NCBI GenBank assembly: GCA_016714565.1
Contig: JADKDM010000038.1
Coordinates: forward strand, 186,001 to 250,000
DNA: 64,000 nt
Direction of reading: 5' to 3'
From: Candidatus Villigracilis propinquus
GTDB lineage: Bacteria; Chloroflexota; Anaerolineae; Anaerolineales; Villigracilaceae
Made by a program: the position numbers and the translations under genes. The notes under the pieces are model-generated. The model had not been told where the DNA came from and did not search any database. It was given only the letters and a program-made list of their open reading frames with translations. Each line of letters starts with the position of its first letter. Position 1 is the stretch's first letter. Shown piece after piece: positions 18,589 to 26,800 of this stretch.

Positions 18589-18960
18589 ATGACCCGTGTA
18601 TATATATCGACCACAAACCTGCAAGAAAGCTCCGCCCTGCGCCTGTTGCTGCTTAACCTAAAGATGGAGATCGTTGGAGAATCTTCAGATTGGTTCACAA
18701 CAGTCGTTCAAATACCGCACAGCCAGGTGGAATTACTGCTGGTGGATTGGAGTGTACTCCCGATCAACTCCCCCAACACAGCCCTGAGTGAGCTTCGAAA
18801 AGCCTGCCCCTCTGCGCTGGTTGTTATTCTTATCAGTCATTTGGATTCCCAAAAACAAGCCGCCCTTTCAATCGACGCTGATATGCTGATTCGAAAGGAT
18901 GAAACGCCCAAGCGCATGGCCGAACGTTTGCAGGCTATTGCCGAGGGCATTCCTGCCTAA
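18589..18960 (+). CDS. atypical stand-alone receiver-domain protein
   Basis: A 123-residue CheY-like protein. The phospho-acceptor Asp is plausible in LLLVDWSVLP (about residue 47), with Ser in VILISHLD and Lys in MLIRKDETP. The acidic pair normally found at the end of the first strand is missing (YISTTNLQ), so Mg2+ binding and phosphorylation may be altered. There is no output domain. A paralog lies at 20759 with the same upstream element. The start ATG 18589 is chosen by alignment with the paralog (both begin MTRVY). With the -10-like TACGAT only six bases upstream, a leaderless transcript is likely. It could be a phosphate sink or partner of the nearby orphan hybrid kinase. Confidence 0.7.
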   Translation: MTRVYISTTNLQESSALRLLLLNLKMEIVGESSDWFTTVVQIPHSQVELLLVDWSVLPINSPNTALSELRKACPSALVVILISHLDSQKQAALSIDADMLIRKDETPKRMAERLQAIAEGIPA

Positions 18961-19032
18961 TGACAATCTCTGCCCGTAGATTTCTTTGGGCCGCAACATT
19001 TGTCAATACACTATCACGGCTGGAGGACGAAA

Positions 19033-19272
19033 GTGAAAAATAAATTTTCCATATTTAACTTAAAGTTTTTTTATTATCTCAGGCAGATCCTGGGGAATGA
19101 GTATCCGGACAGCAGGTCTGAAGTGAAAAAGAAAAAAGTTGTGGTTGAAGATAATCTCCGCTGGCAGGATGACGGCGGGCCGGTAGTGGAAGTTGCCCAC
19201 CTGACCGATCAGGCGGCGGAAGATGAGCCTCCCGCCAAACCGACCGATACGACTGAAGGTACTTCGTTATGA
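19033..19272 (+). CDS. small hypothetical protein
   Basis: A 79-residue protein starting at GTG 19033, chosen because GGAGGA (19022-19027) lies five bases ahead. The N-terminus is basic and aromatic (KNKFSIFNLKFFYYLRQILG) and may bind the membrane. The rest is acidic and polar and ends PAKPTDTTEGTSL. I recognise no family. It overlaps the region just upstream of the next gene and is probably co-transcribed with the stress cluster. Confidence 0.5.
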   Translation: MKNKFSIFNLKFFYYLRQILGNEYPDSRSEVKKKKVVVEDNLRWQDDGGPVVEVAHLTDQAAEDEPPAKPTDTTEGTSL

Positions 19273-19289
19273 ACAGAGGAAAAAAACTC

Positions 19290-19694
19290 ATGAAAAAACA
19301 GGCAGGCTTATGGATCGATCACCGCAAGGCTGTGATCGTGGTTCTTTCCGATGAAGGTGAAGAAGAAACAAAAACGATCAATTCCGGCATGGAAAAACAT
19401 GTCCGCTTTTCAGGCGGCGATGGGTCGGAAGACGGTTCTTCAGAGGACGTGCGCGACCGCCAATTCGGGAATCATCTTAATAGTTACTACGACCAGGTCA
19501 TTGCCATTGTCCGCAACGCAGAATCCGTGCAGATCTTCGGCCCGGGCGAAGCCAAAGGCGAATTGGAAAAACGGTTGAAGAACGAAGGGTTGAAAGACGA
19601 CGCCCTTTTCGTTGAAACCGCAGACAAAATGACGGACCGCCAGATCTCGGCAAAAGTCCGGGAACATTTTTCAACTACAAACAGGAGCAAGTGA
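19290..19694 (+). CDS. eRF1/Pelota-like (BaeRF-type) small protein
   Basis: A 134-residue protein. It begins GLWIDHRKAVIVVLS and later has QIFGPGEAKGELEKRL and ETADKMTDRQISAKVREHF. This order (WIDH start, GPGEAK motif, then a conserved TAD.MTD..I) is typical of small bacterial proteins annotated as translational machinery or eRF1-domain-3-like. Their molecular role is not established. They often sit in stress clusters, as here. ATG 19290 is preferred, with GAGGA nine bases upstream; another in-frame ATG lies at 19269. The stop TGA is directly followed by ATG of the GlsB-like gene, so coupling is likely. Confidence 0.6.
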   Translation: MKKQAGLWIDHRKAVIVVLSDEGEEETKTINSGMEKHVRFSGGDGSEDGSSEDVRDRQFGNHLNSYYDQVIAIVRNAESVQIFGPGEAKGELEKRLKNEGLKDDALFVETADKMTDRQISAKVREHFSTTNRSK

Positions 19695-20075
19695 ATGGTT
19701 AACTTTCTTTTATGGATCATCGTTGGAGCAGTGATCGGCTGGGCTGCCAGCGTCATCATGAAGACCAACAACCGGCAGGGTCTGATCGCCGATATTATCG
19801 TGGGCATCGTCGGCGCATTCGTAGGCGGCTACTTTTTGAGCCCGCTTTTCAATGTCAGCACGATCAACGAAGGCAATTTCAGCATCCCGGCATTATTAGT
19901 GTCGCTGGGCGGGGCTATTATCCTGCTGGCGATCTCCAAGTTGTTTCGCAATGTCGGCGGGTTTGTTGTCATTCTCGTCATTGCATTGCTCGCATATATC
20001 TATTTCAACTGCTGGACGATGGATGCCGCCACAGCTTTTTGTACCAGTGTTCGGGCTCTGCCCTTCTTTCAATAG
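19695..20075 (+). CDS. GlsB/YeaQ/YmgE-family stress membrane protein, long form
   Basis: A 126-residue integral membrane protein. The N-terminal 90 residues match the transglycosylase-associated GlsB/YeaQ family: WIIVGAVIGWAASVIMKTNN, then IIVGIVGAFVGGYFLSPLF. The usual length is about 85 residues. Here an extra hydrophobic helix (GGFVVILVIALLAYIYFNC) and a short tail extend the C-terminus. The protein is thought to act in envelope stress. A second copy of usual length lies at 21602. The TGA of the upstream gene abuts this ATG, indicating an operon. Confidence 0.85.
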   Translation: MVNFLLWIIVGAVIGWAASVIMKTNNRQGLIADIIVGIVGAFVGGYFLSPLFNVSTINEGNFSIPALLVSLGGAIILLAISKLFRNVGGFVVILVIALLAYIYFNCWTMDAATAFCTSVRALPFFQ

Positions 20076-20168
20076 AATTTCATTTGCGCCCAAGAAATCC
20101 ATAAAGCGCATTGAGCGTCAAATAAATCAATGAATGACGATCTACCATCGTCCACCGGAGGATATATC

Positions 20169-20561
20169 ATGAAAGGTTATATACAGAACATCGAAGATAT
20201 TGCCAACAAGAACCATGATTTCCGGCAGGTGCTTTACACAGCCGGGAATGTCCAGCTCGTTGTCATGTCTTTGAAACCCAAGGAAGAGATCGGCATGGAA
20301 CTGCATGAACTGGATCAATTCTTTCGTGTGGAGGAGGGATCAGGCGAGGCGTTTCTCGACGGTGTCAGTACGGTCATCCGTGCTGGTTTCGCTGTGCTTG
20401 TCCCAGCAGGCACGAGTCACAATATCGTCAACACCGGCAATGTTCCTCTAAAGCTTTATACGCTCTACGCTCCCCCTAATCATCGGGATCGTGTTATCCA
20501 TCATACCCGCGTTGAAGCGGAAAAGGATAACGAGCACTTCGACGGCAAGACAACAGAATAA
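20169..20561 (+). CDS. cupin-domain protein
   Basis: A 130-residue single-domain cupin. The first cupin motif reads MELHELDQFFRVEEGSGEAFLDG and the second VPAGTSHNIVNTG. The His and Glu positions suit a bound metal. Members of this branch are small mannose-6-phosphate-isomerase-like cupins of unknown substrate. ATG 20169 is preferred because GGAGGA (20157-20162) lies seven bases ahead; the longer in-frame start at 20130 lacks this. It belongs to the run of small stress genes. Confidence 0.8.
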   Translation: MKGYIQNIEDIANKNHDFRQVLYTAGNVQLVVMSLKPKEEIGMELHELDQFFRVEEGSGEAFLDGVSTVIRAGFAVLVPAGTSHNIVNTGNVPLKLYTLYAPPNHRDRVIHHTRVEAEKDNEHFDGKTTE

Positions 20562-20603
20562 TGGATTTTATTGGTAAGTAGGGAAAATGTGGATTTTCCC
20601 TAC

Positions 20604-20635
20604 CCCAACCCTTCCCGTTCGCGGGAAGGGTTGGG
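20604..20635 (+). terminator. perfect 14-bp stem with TTCG loop
   Basis: CCCAACCCTTCCCG pairs perfectly with CGGGAAGGGTTGGG around TTCG. It lies 43 nt after the cupin stop. There is no clear T-tract, so it may be a dispersed palindrome that also stabilises the transcript end. Confidence 0.55.
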
Positions 20636-20680
20636 AAAGCGCCAGTAGGGTATGAGGGTACATACCATCAGAGAGTAACA

Positions 20681-20752
20681 CACCTCCCCCAAGTGGCGGA
20701 GACAGATACTCCCCAGCCGCAGGATGTGACTGGGGAGTATCCATTGTAGGAT
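20681..20752 (+). promoter_or_regulatory. dispersed hairpin-promoter element, copy F
   Basis: The ACCTCCCCCAAGTGGCGGAG box (20682-20701) is followed by GATACTCCCCAG (20705-20716) pairing perfectly with CTGGGGAGTATC (20730-20741). Against copy B the outer stem has changed on both sides (ATAC/GTAT versus CCCA/TGGG), which is compensatory change. TAGGAT (20747-20752) is followed six bases later by the ATG at 20759. Confidence 0.7.
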
Positions 20753-20758
20753 AAGGGT

Positions 20759-21130
20759 ATGACCCGCGTATATGTAGCCGATGCCAAACTCGAAGAACGT
20801 TCCGCCTTGCGGCTGTTAATTCTCGATCTGATGATGGAAGTTTCAGGCGAGGCAGCCGATTGGGCCACAACACTGGCGCAAGTTCCAGTCAGCCGTGTCG
20901 ATATGCTGCTAGTGGATTGGGATTTACTGCCCAATGAACCTGTCGCTGCGCTAGGAGAACTTCGAAAGGCATGCCCAGGCGCGCTGGTCATTGTGCTCAT
21001 CAGTCACCTGGATGCCCGTCAACAAGCAGCAATCTCCGCCGGGGCGGATGCTTTTATCAGTAAAGGTGAAACGCCCGAGCGTGTCGCTGAACGCATACGG
21101 TTCGTTGCCGCAGGCGTTCTTAATAAATGA
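20759..21130 (+). CDS. atypical stand-alone receiver-domain protein, paralog
   Basis: A 123-residue paralog of the protein at 18589 (MTRVY start, LLLVDWDLLP with the probable acceptor Asp, VIVLISHLDARQQAA, FISKGETPERV with the conserved Lys). As in the paralog, the usual acidic pair after strand 1 is weak (YVADAKLE keeps one Asp). There is no output domain. The gene and its hairpin-promoter element appear to have been duplicated together. The transcript is probably leaderless, since TAGGAT lies six bases before the ATG. It may receive phosphate from an orphan kinase such as that at 9509. Confidence 0.72.
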   Translation: MTRVYVADAKLEERSALRLLILDLMMEVSGEAADWATTLAQVPVSRVDMLLVDWDLLPNEPVAALGELRKACPGALVIVLISHLDARQQAAISAGADAFISKGETPERVAERIRFVAAGVLNK

Positions 21131-21231
21131 CGCCATGGGACTGAGTGAGAGGTTTGAAATCCGACGCGCCATGCTGTCTCGAGCGTCGGCACAAAGTGAG
21201 ACAGCTTTTATGAAACCCCAAGGAGACCAAA

Positions 21232-21471
21232 ATGAATCAAGACATAGTTGAAGGCAAGTGGAAACAAATGCGAGGCGAGGCCAGAGCCTGGTGGGGCAAA
21301 CTCACCGATGATGATCTCGACCGCGCAGCTGGCAAGTTCGAAGTCCTTGCTGGTTTGCTTCAGGAAAAATACGGCTATTCCCGCGAGAAGGCCGCCAATG
21401 AGATCGACAAGCGTGTGACCGAATATGAAGATGGTTTGAAAAAGAAAACCCAGCCTTCAGCCATTAAATAA
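21232..21471 (+). CDS. CsbD-family stress protein
   Basis: A 79-residue hydrophilic protein matching CsbD: IVEGKWKQMRGEARAWWGKLTDDDLDRAAG, then LQEKYGYSREKAANEIDKRV. CsbD-like proteins are induced by general stress in many bacteria; the molecular role is unclear. AAGGAGA lies eight bases before the ATG. It is followed by a GlsB-like gene, a common pairing in stress clusters. Confidence 0.9.
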   Translation: MNQDIVEGKWKQMRGEARAWWGKLTDDDLDRAAGKFEVLAGLLQEKYGYSREKAANEIDKRVTEYEDGLKKKTQPSAIK

Positions 21472-21601
21472 TTCAGCATACAAAACGCAGGGGCGATCCT
21501 TCAAGGTTTGTCGAGACACTTTATTCTCAACAGACGGGTCGCTCTACATTCACCAGTGATGGGCAGCCATACCTGGAACTATTCAAAAAGGAAAATGAAA
21601 A

Positions 21602-21856
21602 ATGAACCTTATTATCTATTTGATCGCTGGAGCAATCGTAGGTTATGTCGCCAGCAGGATCATGCACACCAATTCACAGCAGGGTACGCTGCTTGATATC
21701 GTCGTCGGCGTCATTGGAGCTTTTCTCGCCGGGTACTTCATCAGTCCGCTCCTGGGCGTTGGCACGATCAACGATGCCATTACCCTTCCCACTCTTCTGG
21801 TGACCCTGCTTGGTTCCGTCATTCTGCTTTGGATCGTCAAACAAGTCCGCCGCTAA
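21602..21856 (+). CDS. GlsB/YeaQ/YmgE-family stress membrane protein
   Basis: An 84-residue membrane protein of the usual family length: IIYLIAGAIVGYVASRIMHTNSQ, then IVVGVIGAFLAGYFISPLLGVGTIN and a final hydrophobic helix LLVTLLGSVILLWIVKQV. It is a close relative of the N-terminal part of the protein at 19695 without the extra C-terminal helix. An AAAAGGAAAATGAAAA stretch before the ATG supplies the ribosome site. It probably acts in the envelope stress response with its neighbours. Confidence 0.9.
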   Translation: MNLIIYLIAGAIVGYVASRIMHTNSQQGTLLDIVVGVIGAFLAGYFISPLLGVGTINDAITLPTLLVTLLGSVILLWIVKQVRR

Positions 21857-22029
21857 GTAGGCTGCCGAAAAGAAATTAGAAAAAAGAGTGTTGTCATACC
21901 GCACTTGCGCGCGGCGCAAGTGCGGTATGCAATGACTAATTATTTATGACCGACTACCTAAAAAGGCAAAATTGATAAAGCGAACATGATTCTTCTTATT
22001 GGTCGGCACATGTTCAAAAGGAAAGAAAA

Positions 22030-22443
22030 ATGTCAAACGAAAATAAAGTATCAGAAGTCAGATCATCTCAAAACGAACCGGGACGCGAGCAGCGCATCTT
22101 CAGCTTTAAAGCGACTCAACTCATCTGGTTGCTGCTTGGTATTCTTGAGGGTTTGATCGCGCTTCGCATCGGACTTAAGCTGGTAGGGGCCAATCCCGAG
22201 AGTCCGATCGTCGCCCTGATCTATGGCTTCACGTTCCTATTCCTCTTCCCGTTCGAAGGACTGGTCGCTTCACCCTCCGCTGGCAGCATGATACTGGAAC
22301 TCTCCTCCATGTTCGCGATGCTGATCTATGGCCTGATCGCTCTGGCTGTGGAACGGATCGTCTGGTTGATCTTTTATCGTCCGCGCGGCCCTGTAGTAGC
22401 CGTTACGGAAACCAGCACCAGCGAGAGCCATACCAACCGCTAA
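22030..22443 (+). CDS. YggT-like membrane protein (first of two)
   Basis: A 137-residue protein with a polar N-terminus of about 35 residues, then three hydrophobic segments (ATQLIWLLLGILEGLIALRIG, then LIYGFTFLFLFPFEGL, then MFAMLIYGLIALAVERIVWLIF). The GANPESP and FPFEGL words resemble YggT/YlmG-type proteins. Its paralog follows 34 bases downstream. AAGGAAAGAAAA precedes the ATG. The function is unknown; YggT relatives affect membrane organisation or osmotic tolerance. Confidence 0.65.
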   Translation: MSNENKVSEVRSSQNEPGREQRIFSFKATQLIWLLLGILEGLIALRIGLKLVGANPESPIVALIYGFTFLFLFPFEGLVASPSAGSMILELSSMFAMLIYGLIALAVERIVWLIFYRPRGPVVAVTETSTSESHTNR

Positions 22444-22477
22444 ATTAAATTAACATCGATTCAAGAAGAGACTCGCC

Positions 22478-22885
22478 ATGTCAGACAAAAGCACAAAACC
22501 TATATCCGTACAGAACAACATAGGCATAAAGCAGCGCTTCTTCTTGAATCGATCCACTCAGATCACCCTGCTGGCGTTCAGCATACTGGAGGGGTTGATC
22601 GGCCTGCGCATCCTGCTGAAGTTGATCGGAGCCAACCCCGAGAGCCTGCTCGTTACCTTGATCTATGGAGTGACAAGCCTGTTTCTCTTTCCATTCACGG
22701 GGCTTGTCCAGTCACAGAGGATGGGCAGCATGGTACTCGAAACCTCTTCGATGTTTGCGGTTGTGGTCTATGCCCTGATCGCTGCGTTGGTCGAGAAGAT
22801 AATCACGATAGTCTTTTATCGTCCACGCAGCCCGATATCGGATGTGTCTGAAACCACAACCAGCGAAAAACATCCCATTCTGTAA
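22478..22885 (+). CDS. YggT-like membrane protein (second of two)
   Basis: A 135-residue paralog of the preceding protein with the same layout: polar N-terminus, then FSILEGLIGLRILLKLIGANPE, LIYGVTSLFLFPFTGL and MFAVVVYALIAALVEKIIT. It ends with the same RPRSPISDVSETTTSEKH-type tail as its neighbour (RPRGP...ETSTSE). The tandem pair arose by duplication. Both are likely expressed from one transcript. Confidence 0.65.
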   Translation: MSDKSTKPISVQNNIGIKQRFFLNRSTQITLLAFSILEGLIGLRILLKLIGANPESLLVTLIYGVTSLFLFPFTGLVQSQRMGSMVLETSSMFAVVVYALIAALVEKIITIVFYRPRSPISDVSETTTSEKHPIL

Positions 22886-22900
22886 TTCAAAGAGGCCAAA

Positions 22901-23107
22901 ATGGACAATTCTTTCCCGCCGCAAGAATCCGGTACGCAAAAATCAAGCGGCTTTTCATCCGGCCTGCAATATATTGATGGCATTCTGCGTAAACTGGCCC
23001 GTCTGGTCTTATTGACCCGGGAAGAAGAAAAGAGTGCCGGTATTTACCTTGGCAATCAGTACGATGAACCTGCCTCAAATATAGACAACAAGGAGAACAC
23101 ACCATGA
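22901..23107 (+). CDS. small hypothetical protein
   Basis: A 68-residue protein of no family known to me. It has a Ser/Gly-rich start, a central amphipathic helix (IDGILRKLARLVLLTREEEK) and an acidic tail. AAGAGGCC precedes the ATG. Its stop overlaps the start of the YtxH gene (23104), so the two are translationally coupled. The YtxH partner suggests an envelope role. Confidence 0.55.
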   Translation: MDNSFPPQESGTQKSSGFSSGLQYIDGILRKLARLVLLTREEEKSAGIYLGNQYDEPASNIDNKENTP

Positions 23108-23457
23108 ACAACGAAGATCAAGAACCCAAATATCACAATAATAATTTCGTAAGCGTTTTATTCAGCCTGCTGATCGGGAGCCTGGCCGGTGCAGTAACCA
23201 TGCTTTTGCTTGCACCACAATCCGGAAAAGAAACCAGGATACAAATTCAGGAAAAAGGAATTGAACTGCGTGATCTAACCACCGAAATGGTGGAAGACGC
23301 CATGACACAAATGCGTCTGGACCGAAACAAACTCACCATGAGCGGACGTAAGAAGGCCCAGGAATTAATCCAGCAGGGGCAAACGCTGGTGGTTGACCAG
23401 CTGGATCGCGTTTCCGATGCGGCACAAGCCGGAAAAAAGGCAATCCAAAGTTCCTGA
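23104..23457 (+). CDS. YtxH-domain protein
   Basis: A 117-residue protein. One transmembrane segment with the family signature (SVLFSLLIGSLAGAVTMLLLAPQSGKETR, residues 16-45) is followed by a long amphipathic helix rich in K, E and Q, typical of YtxH general-stress proteins. It overlaps the preceding small gene by four bases and is followed by a tiny membrane protein, which fits an envelope-stress operon. Confidence 0.88.
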   Translation: MNNEDQEPKYHNNNFVSVLFSLLIGSLAGAVTMLLLAPQSGKETRIQIQEKGIELRDLTTEMVEDAMTQMRLDRNKLTMSGRKKAQELIQQGQTLVVDQLDRVSDAAQAGKKAIQSS

Positions 23458-23493
23458 AACCGTTGAGCTTTTTTCCAAAGATAGGAGAATCAC

Positions 23494-23643
23494 ATGAATT
23501 TCAACAGAAATATAGGCTTCGTGCTGCTGGCCATTTGGCTCATTCTTACCGGACTATCCTCATTTATTTCGATGGGCGGGCTGGGCGTGATCCTTGCATT
23601 GCTTGCCATCGCGGCCGGTGTATTCATCCTGCTAAATCGATAA
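23494..23643 (+). CDS. tiny two-helix membrane protein
   Basis: A 49-residue protein. It begins MNFNRNIGFVLLAIWLILTG, continues with a Gly turn and a second helix (GVILALLAIAAGVFILLNR). ATAGGAGAATCAC precedes the ATG with good spacing. It resembles short uncharacterised membrane proteins often found beside YtxH and CsbD genes. It is the last gene of the plus-strand stress run. Confidence 0.7.
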   Translation: MNFNRNIGFVLLAIWLILTGLSSFISMGGLGVILALLAIAAGVFILLNR

Positions 23644-23860
23644 CCCTTTCAATTGTCATTCTAGAATTTCAACCGGGTGACAAGGGTATCACCAAATGAA
23701 GAGTGCGTTGCACTTGACTCGAGTGGATTAGTCCACTTAAATCAGGTGCGACGCACTCGCGCTTTACGGCACTATCGGCGTGGACTCTGTCTCAATCGGC
23801 AAATTGGGAAACCCATCTGCAAGGTTGCGGACAGTGTATTGCCCATTTTGAGTGCCATAT

Positions 23861-26800
23861 TTATGGCATTGAAGTTGGTGTAGTTGGCGTCTTCAATAGC
23901 CACTGATCACAAGTTTTGCGATAATTTTCATTTGGAAAATATTGTATCCACTCTTCTTCAGTAAGATTTCGTCCAGCTCGTTCACAGGAAATCCTTATCC
24001 AGGATAATGGGTCAAGATCCCAAAAAGAAACTTCACCATAAGTGTTTGTTATTAGAGATTTTCCATTTACACTAAAAGCAACACTAACATCGGCTACTTC
24101 TGTTTGAAATTGATTAATAACCTGATGACTAGTTACATCCCATAGAATGACGCCACCGGCTACGTCGCTTGATACAAGTGTTTTACTATCCATACTAAAT
24201 GACAGACTGTTAACATCAAACAATATGCCTGTGAGCGGCTTGAGAGGTTGTCCTATTTGTTTTCCTGTGGCTAGATCCCAAAGAAGTATGCTGCTATCTC
24301 CTCCCAGTACTCCATTACCGCCCCCACCGGATGCAAGAATGGATCCATCTCGGCTGAATGCAAGTGAATGAATTGTTCCCTCTGACTCTTTTATGGATAA
24401 CTTCTGTAGAAGCCGTGTCGATGTGATATCCCATAATAATATTTGGGGATCACAGTAGCTACCAGGGTTTTCTTTACCGCACGTGCTGGCTGCAATCATT
24501 CGACTGTCTGGACTGAATTCCATAAGGTATTTCCAACCATCACTCTCCACGATTAGTGGTGGAAATGCAGGTTCTATGGTTGATAAATTTAGAATGATGA
24601 TTTGGTTATCCTGTCTGATGGCTAATAAATTATTGTCTGGGCTAAATGCAACGTTTTTTATGGCATCAGCTGGTATTTCATTGACAATCTGAGCGGAAGA
24701 TATATTCCATACATAAACAACTCCATTCGATTTACATTCCTCAGCGATGTAAATACCGTTTGGGCTAAATGAGATGTGGCCTAAGGAATCATCTGCGCAT
24801 TTCGTGAGTTGTCCTTTTTCTTTCTCTTGGCCAACATCCCATAAGGTTATATTTCCATCCTCATTGAGTACCAAAAAATTTCCATCTGGACTCGTTGCAA
24901 CAGCGTCTACCTGGTTCCTATTTCCATAAGCGGGTGAACTGACTATTGGATTGAGATTTTCCACGTTCCAAAGCATTACCTCCCCTTTGTCGCATAATTC
25001 AATCTTAGTTTGGGCATTAAAATTGCAACCACCCGATATTATTTTTTTGCCGTCGGGGCTGAATTTAATACTTGATACTCCATCTGAGTGCCCAATAAAC
25101 GGCTGTCCAATTTTTGTTTGGGTGTCTAAATCCCACAGATTGATATTTTCGCTTCCTATTGCAAGGGTCTTACCGTCTGGGCTGAAATCAAGACTGCCTA
25201 CGCCTTTCTGGTCAAGAATTATTGAAGGAAGGTTATTTGAACTCACATCCCAAAGTGCCGTTCCAGTTTCGCCACCTGCTGCAAGGGTTTTACTGTCGTG
25301 ACTAAATACAATATCTGATAATCGACCGACGTTACTAGGTAAATCGGCTATTGGATCGAAGTTGCCTGTCTCCCATAAAATAATTTTGGATTGACATATT
25401 GTTTGACCTATCGTGCTGACATCTTCTTTACAGGAAGTTGATGTTGATGCTAGCAGCTTTCCATCTGGACTAAAGGTAACGTCTGGGCCTAATAAATAGT
25501 TGTCTGATTTCAATTCCCCTACCACCATTTTTGTACGCATATCCCACAATGTAATCCAACCATAGTTGGATCCAGCAGCGAGAATTTTCCCGTCTGGGCT
25601 AAAGGCAATACTATCTATAATCCCAGAGTTGGAAATTAACTGGCTGATTTGTTTATGCGTGATTAAGTCCCATAAAATAATCATACCTTCTTGACCTGCA
25701 GAAGCTAAAGTTTTTCCGTCTGGGCTGAATGCCAGGCTGGAAATTATAAAAGTATGGCCTACAAACGGCTCACCAATGGGTAATCTTTTATCAACATCCC
25801 AGAGAATGATCGTATGGTTCTCCCCGCCTGTGACAATTGTCCTGCCATCTGGGCTTATCGCAATTTGAGCCCCATCTAAAACACTACCTTGATGGCCAAG
25901 TATTCCAATTAATTGGAATGGATTTTGGGTATTCGATAACAATACTGAGTATGTTTGCACTGTATCTGCGATGTTAAATGCTTCAACTCCCAATAATAAA
26001 GAGAGCTGTAAATTGTTCTTGTGGAGTTCAACTGCTTGTGCTGCCAATTCTCTGGCACGAGCGATTTTTGCCTGTTCGATCGCATTTTGTTTTTCAATTT
26101 CGGCATTTGTCTGTGCAGTTCCAGCCGCATTCGCATTCGCCTGTGCCGTACCTGCCTGAGCAATTGCCTCATTTCGCTGTGCCAACCCAAAACTTCCCAA
26201 AACTAAAAAGATTACTGCCGCTGCAATTGAAGTAATTACTGTATATCTTAATCTTCGTTCGCGCTCGCGTTGTTCTTTGTTTCTCAAAGAAACACACGCA
26301 TTCAAATACGCCTGCTCAATGGGATTCAATTGGTAGCGCGGCAGCTTGCTCATCGTCAATGCGAGTTCCAACCTCCCGCCGCGGTGATTGAGCAGGGAGT
26401 CGTCGCGCTTGGACGCGTCCCATTCGCGTGCGCTTTCGCTTACGCCTTCGCGCAGACGCAGGTTGTCACGGTCTTCGTTGAGCCATTCGGTCAGCCTGCT
26501 CCAGTGGCGGATCAAGGCTTCGTGCGCAACTTCCACATCCTTGTCGGTTTTCACGATCAGGCGCGCGTCGGCGAGTTTGTTCAGCAGGTTGATGGTGACA
26601 GAACTGTCACTGTTGACGGGGATCAATTCCTCGATCAGCACACGGCGGCGGGTGTCGCGTCCTTCGCCGCTCTCGTCGAGACGGGTCAGGCGCAGGAAAA
26701 TGTCGCGTACGCGAGCCCGCTCAAAGTCCGAGCAGGAGGCGTAAACTTCCTCCGCAGTGGACGCGATCGCCTGCTTGACTCCGCCGAAGGCTTGATATTC

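Noticed and set aside
8900..18600. Micro-ORFs starting at the ATGGATG loop (MDAAGEVFL, MDAAGVGLL and similar)
   Set aside because: Present in some copies only; copy F has a stop right after ATG and copy A has no ATG, so a conserved peptide is unlikely.
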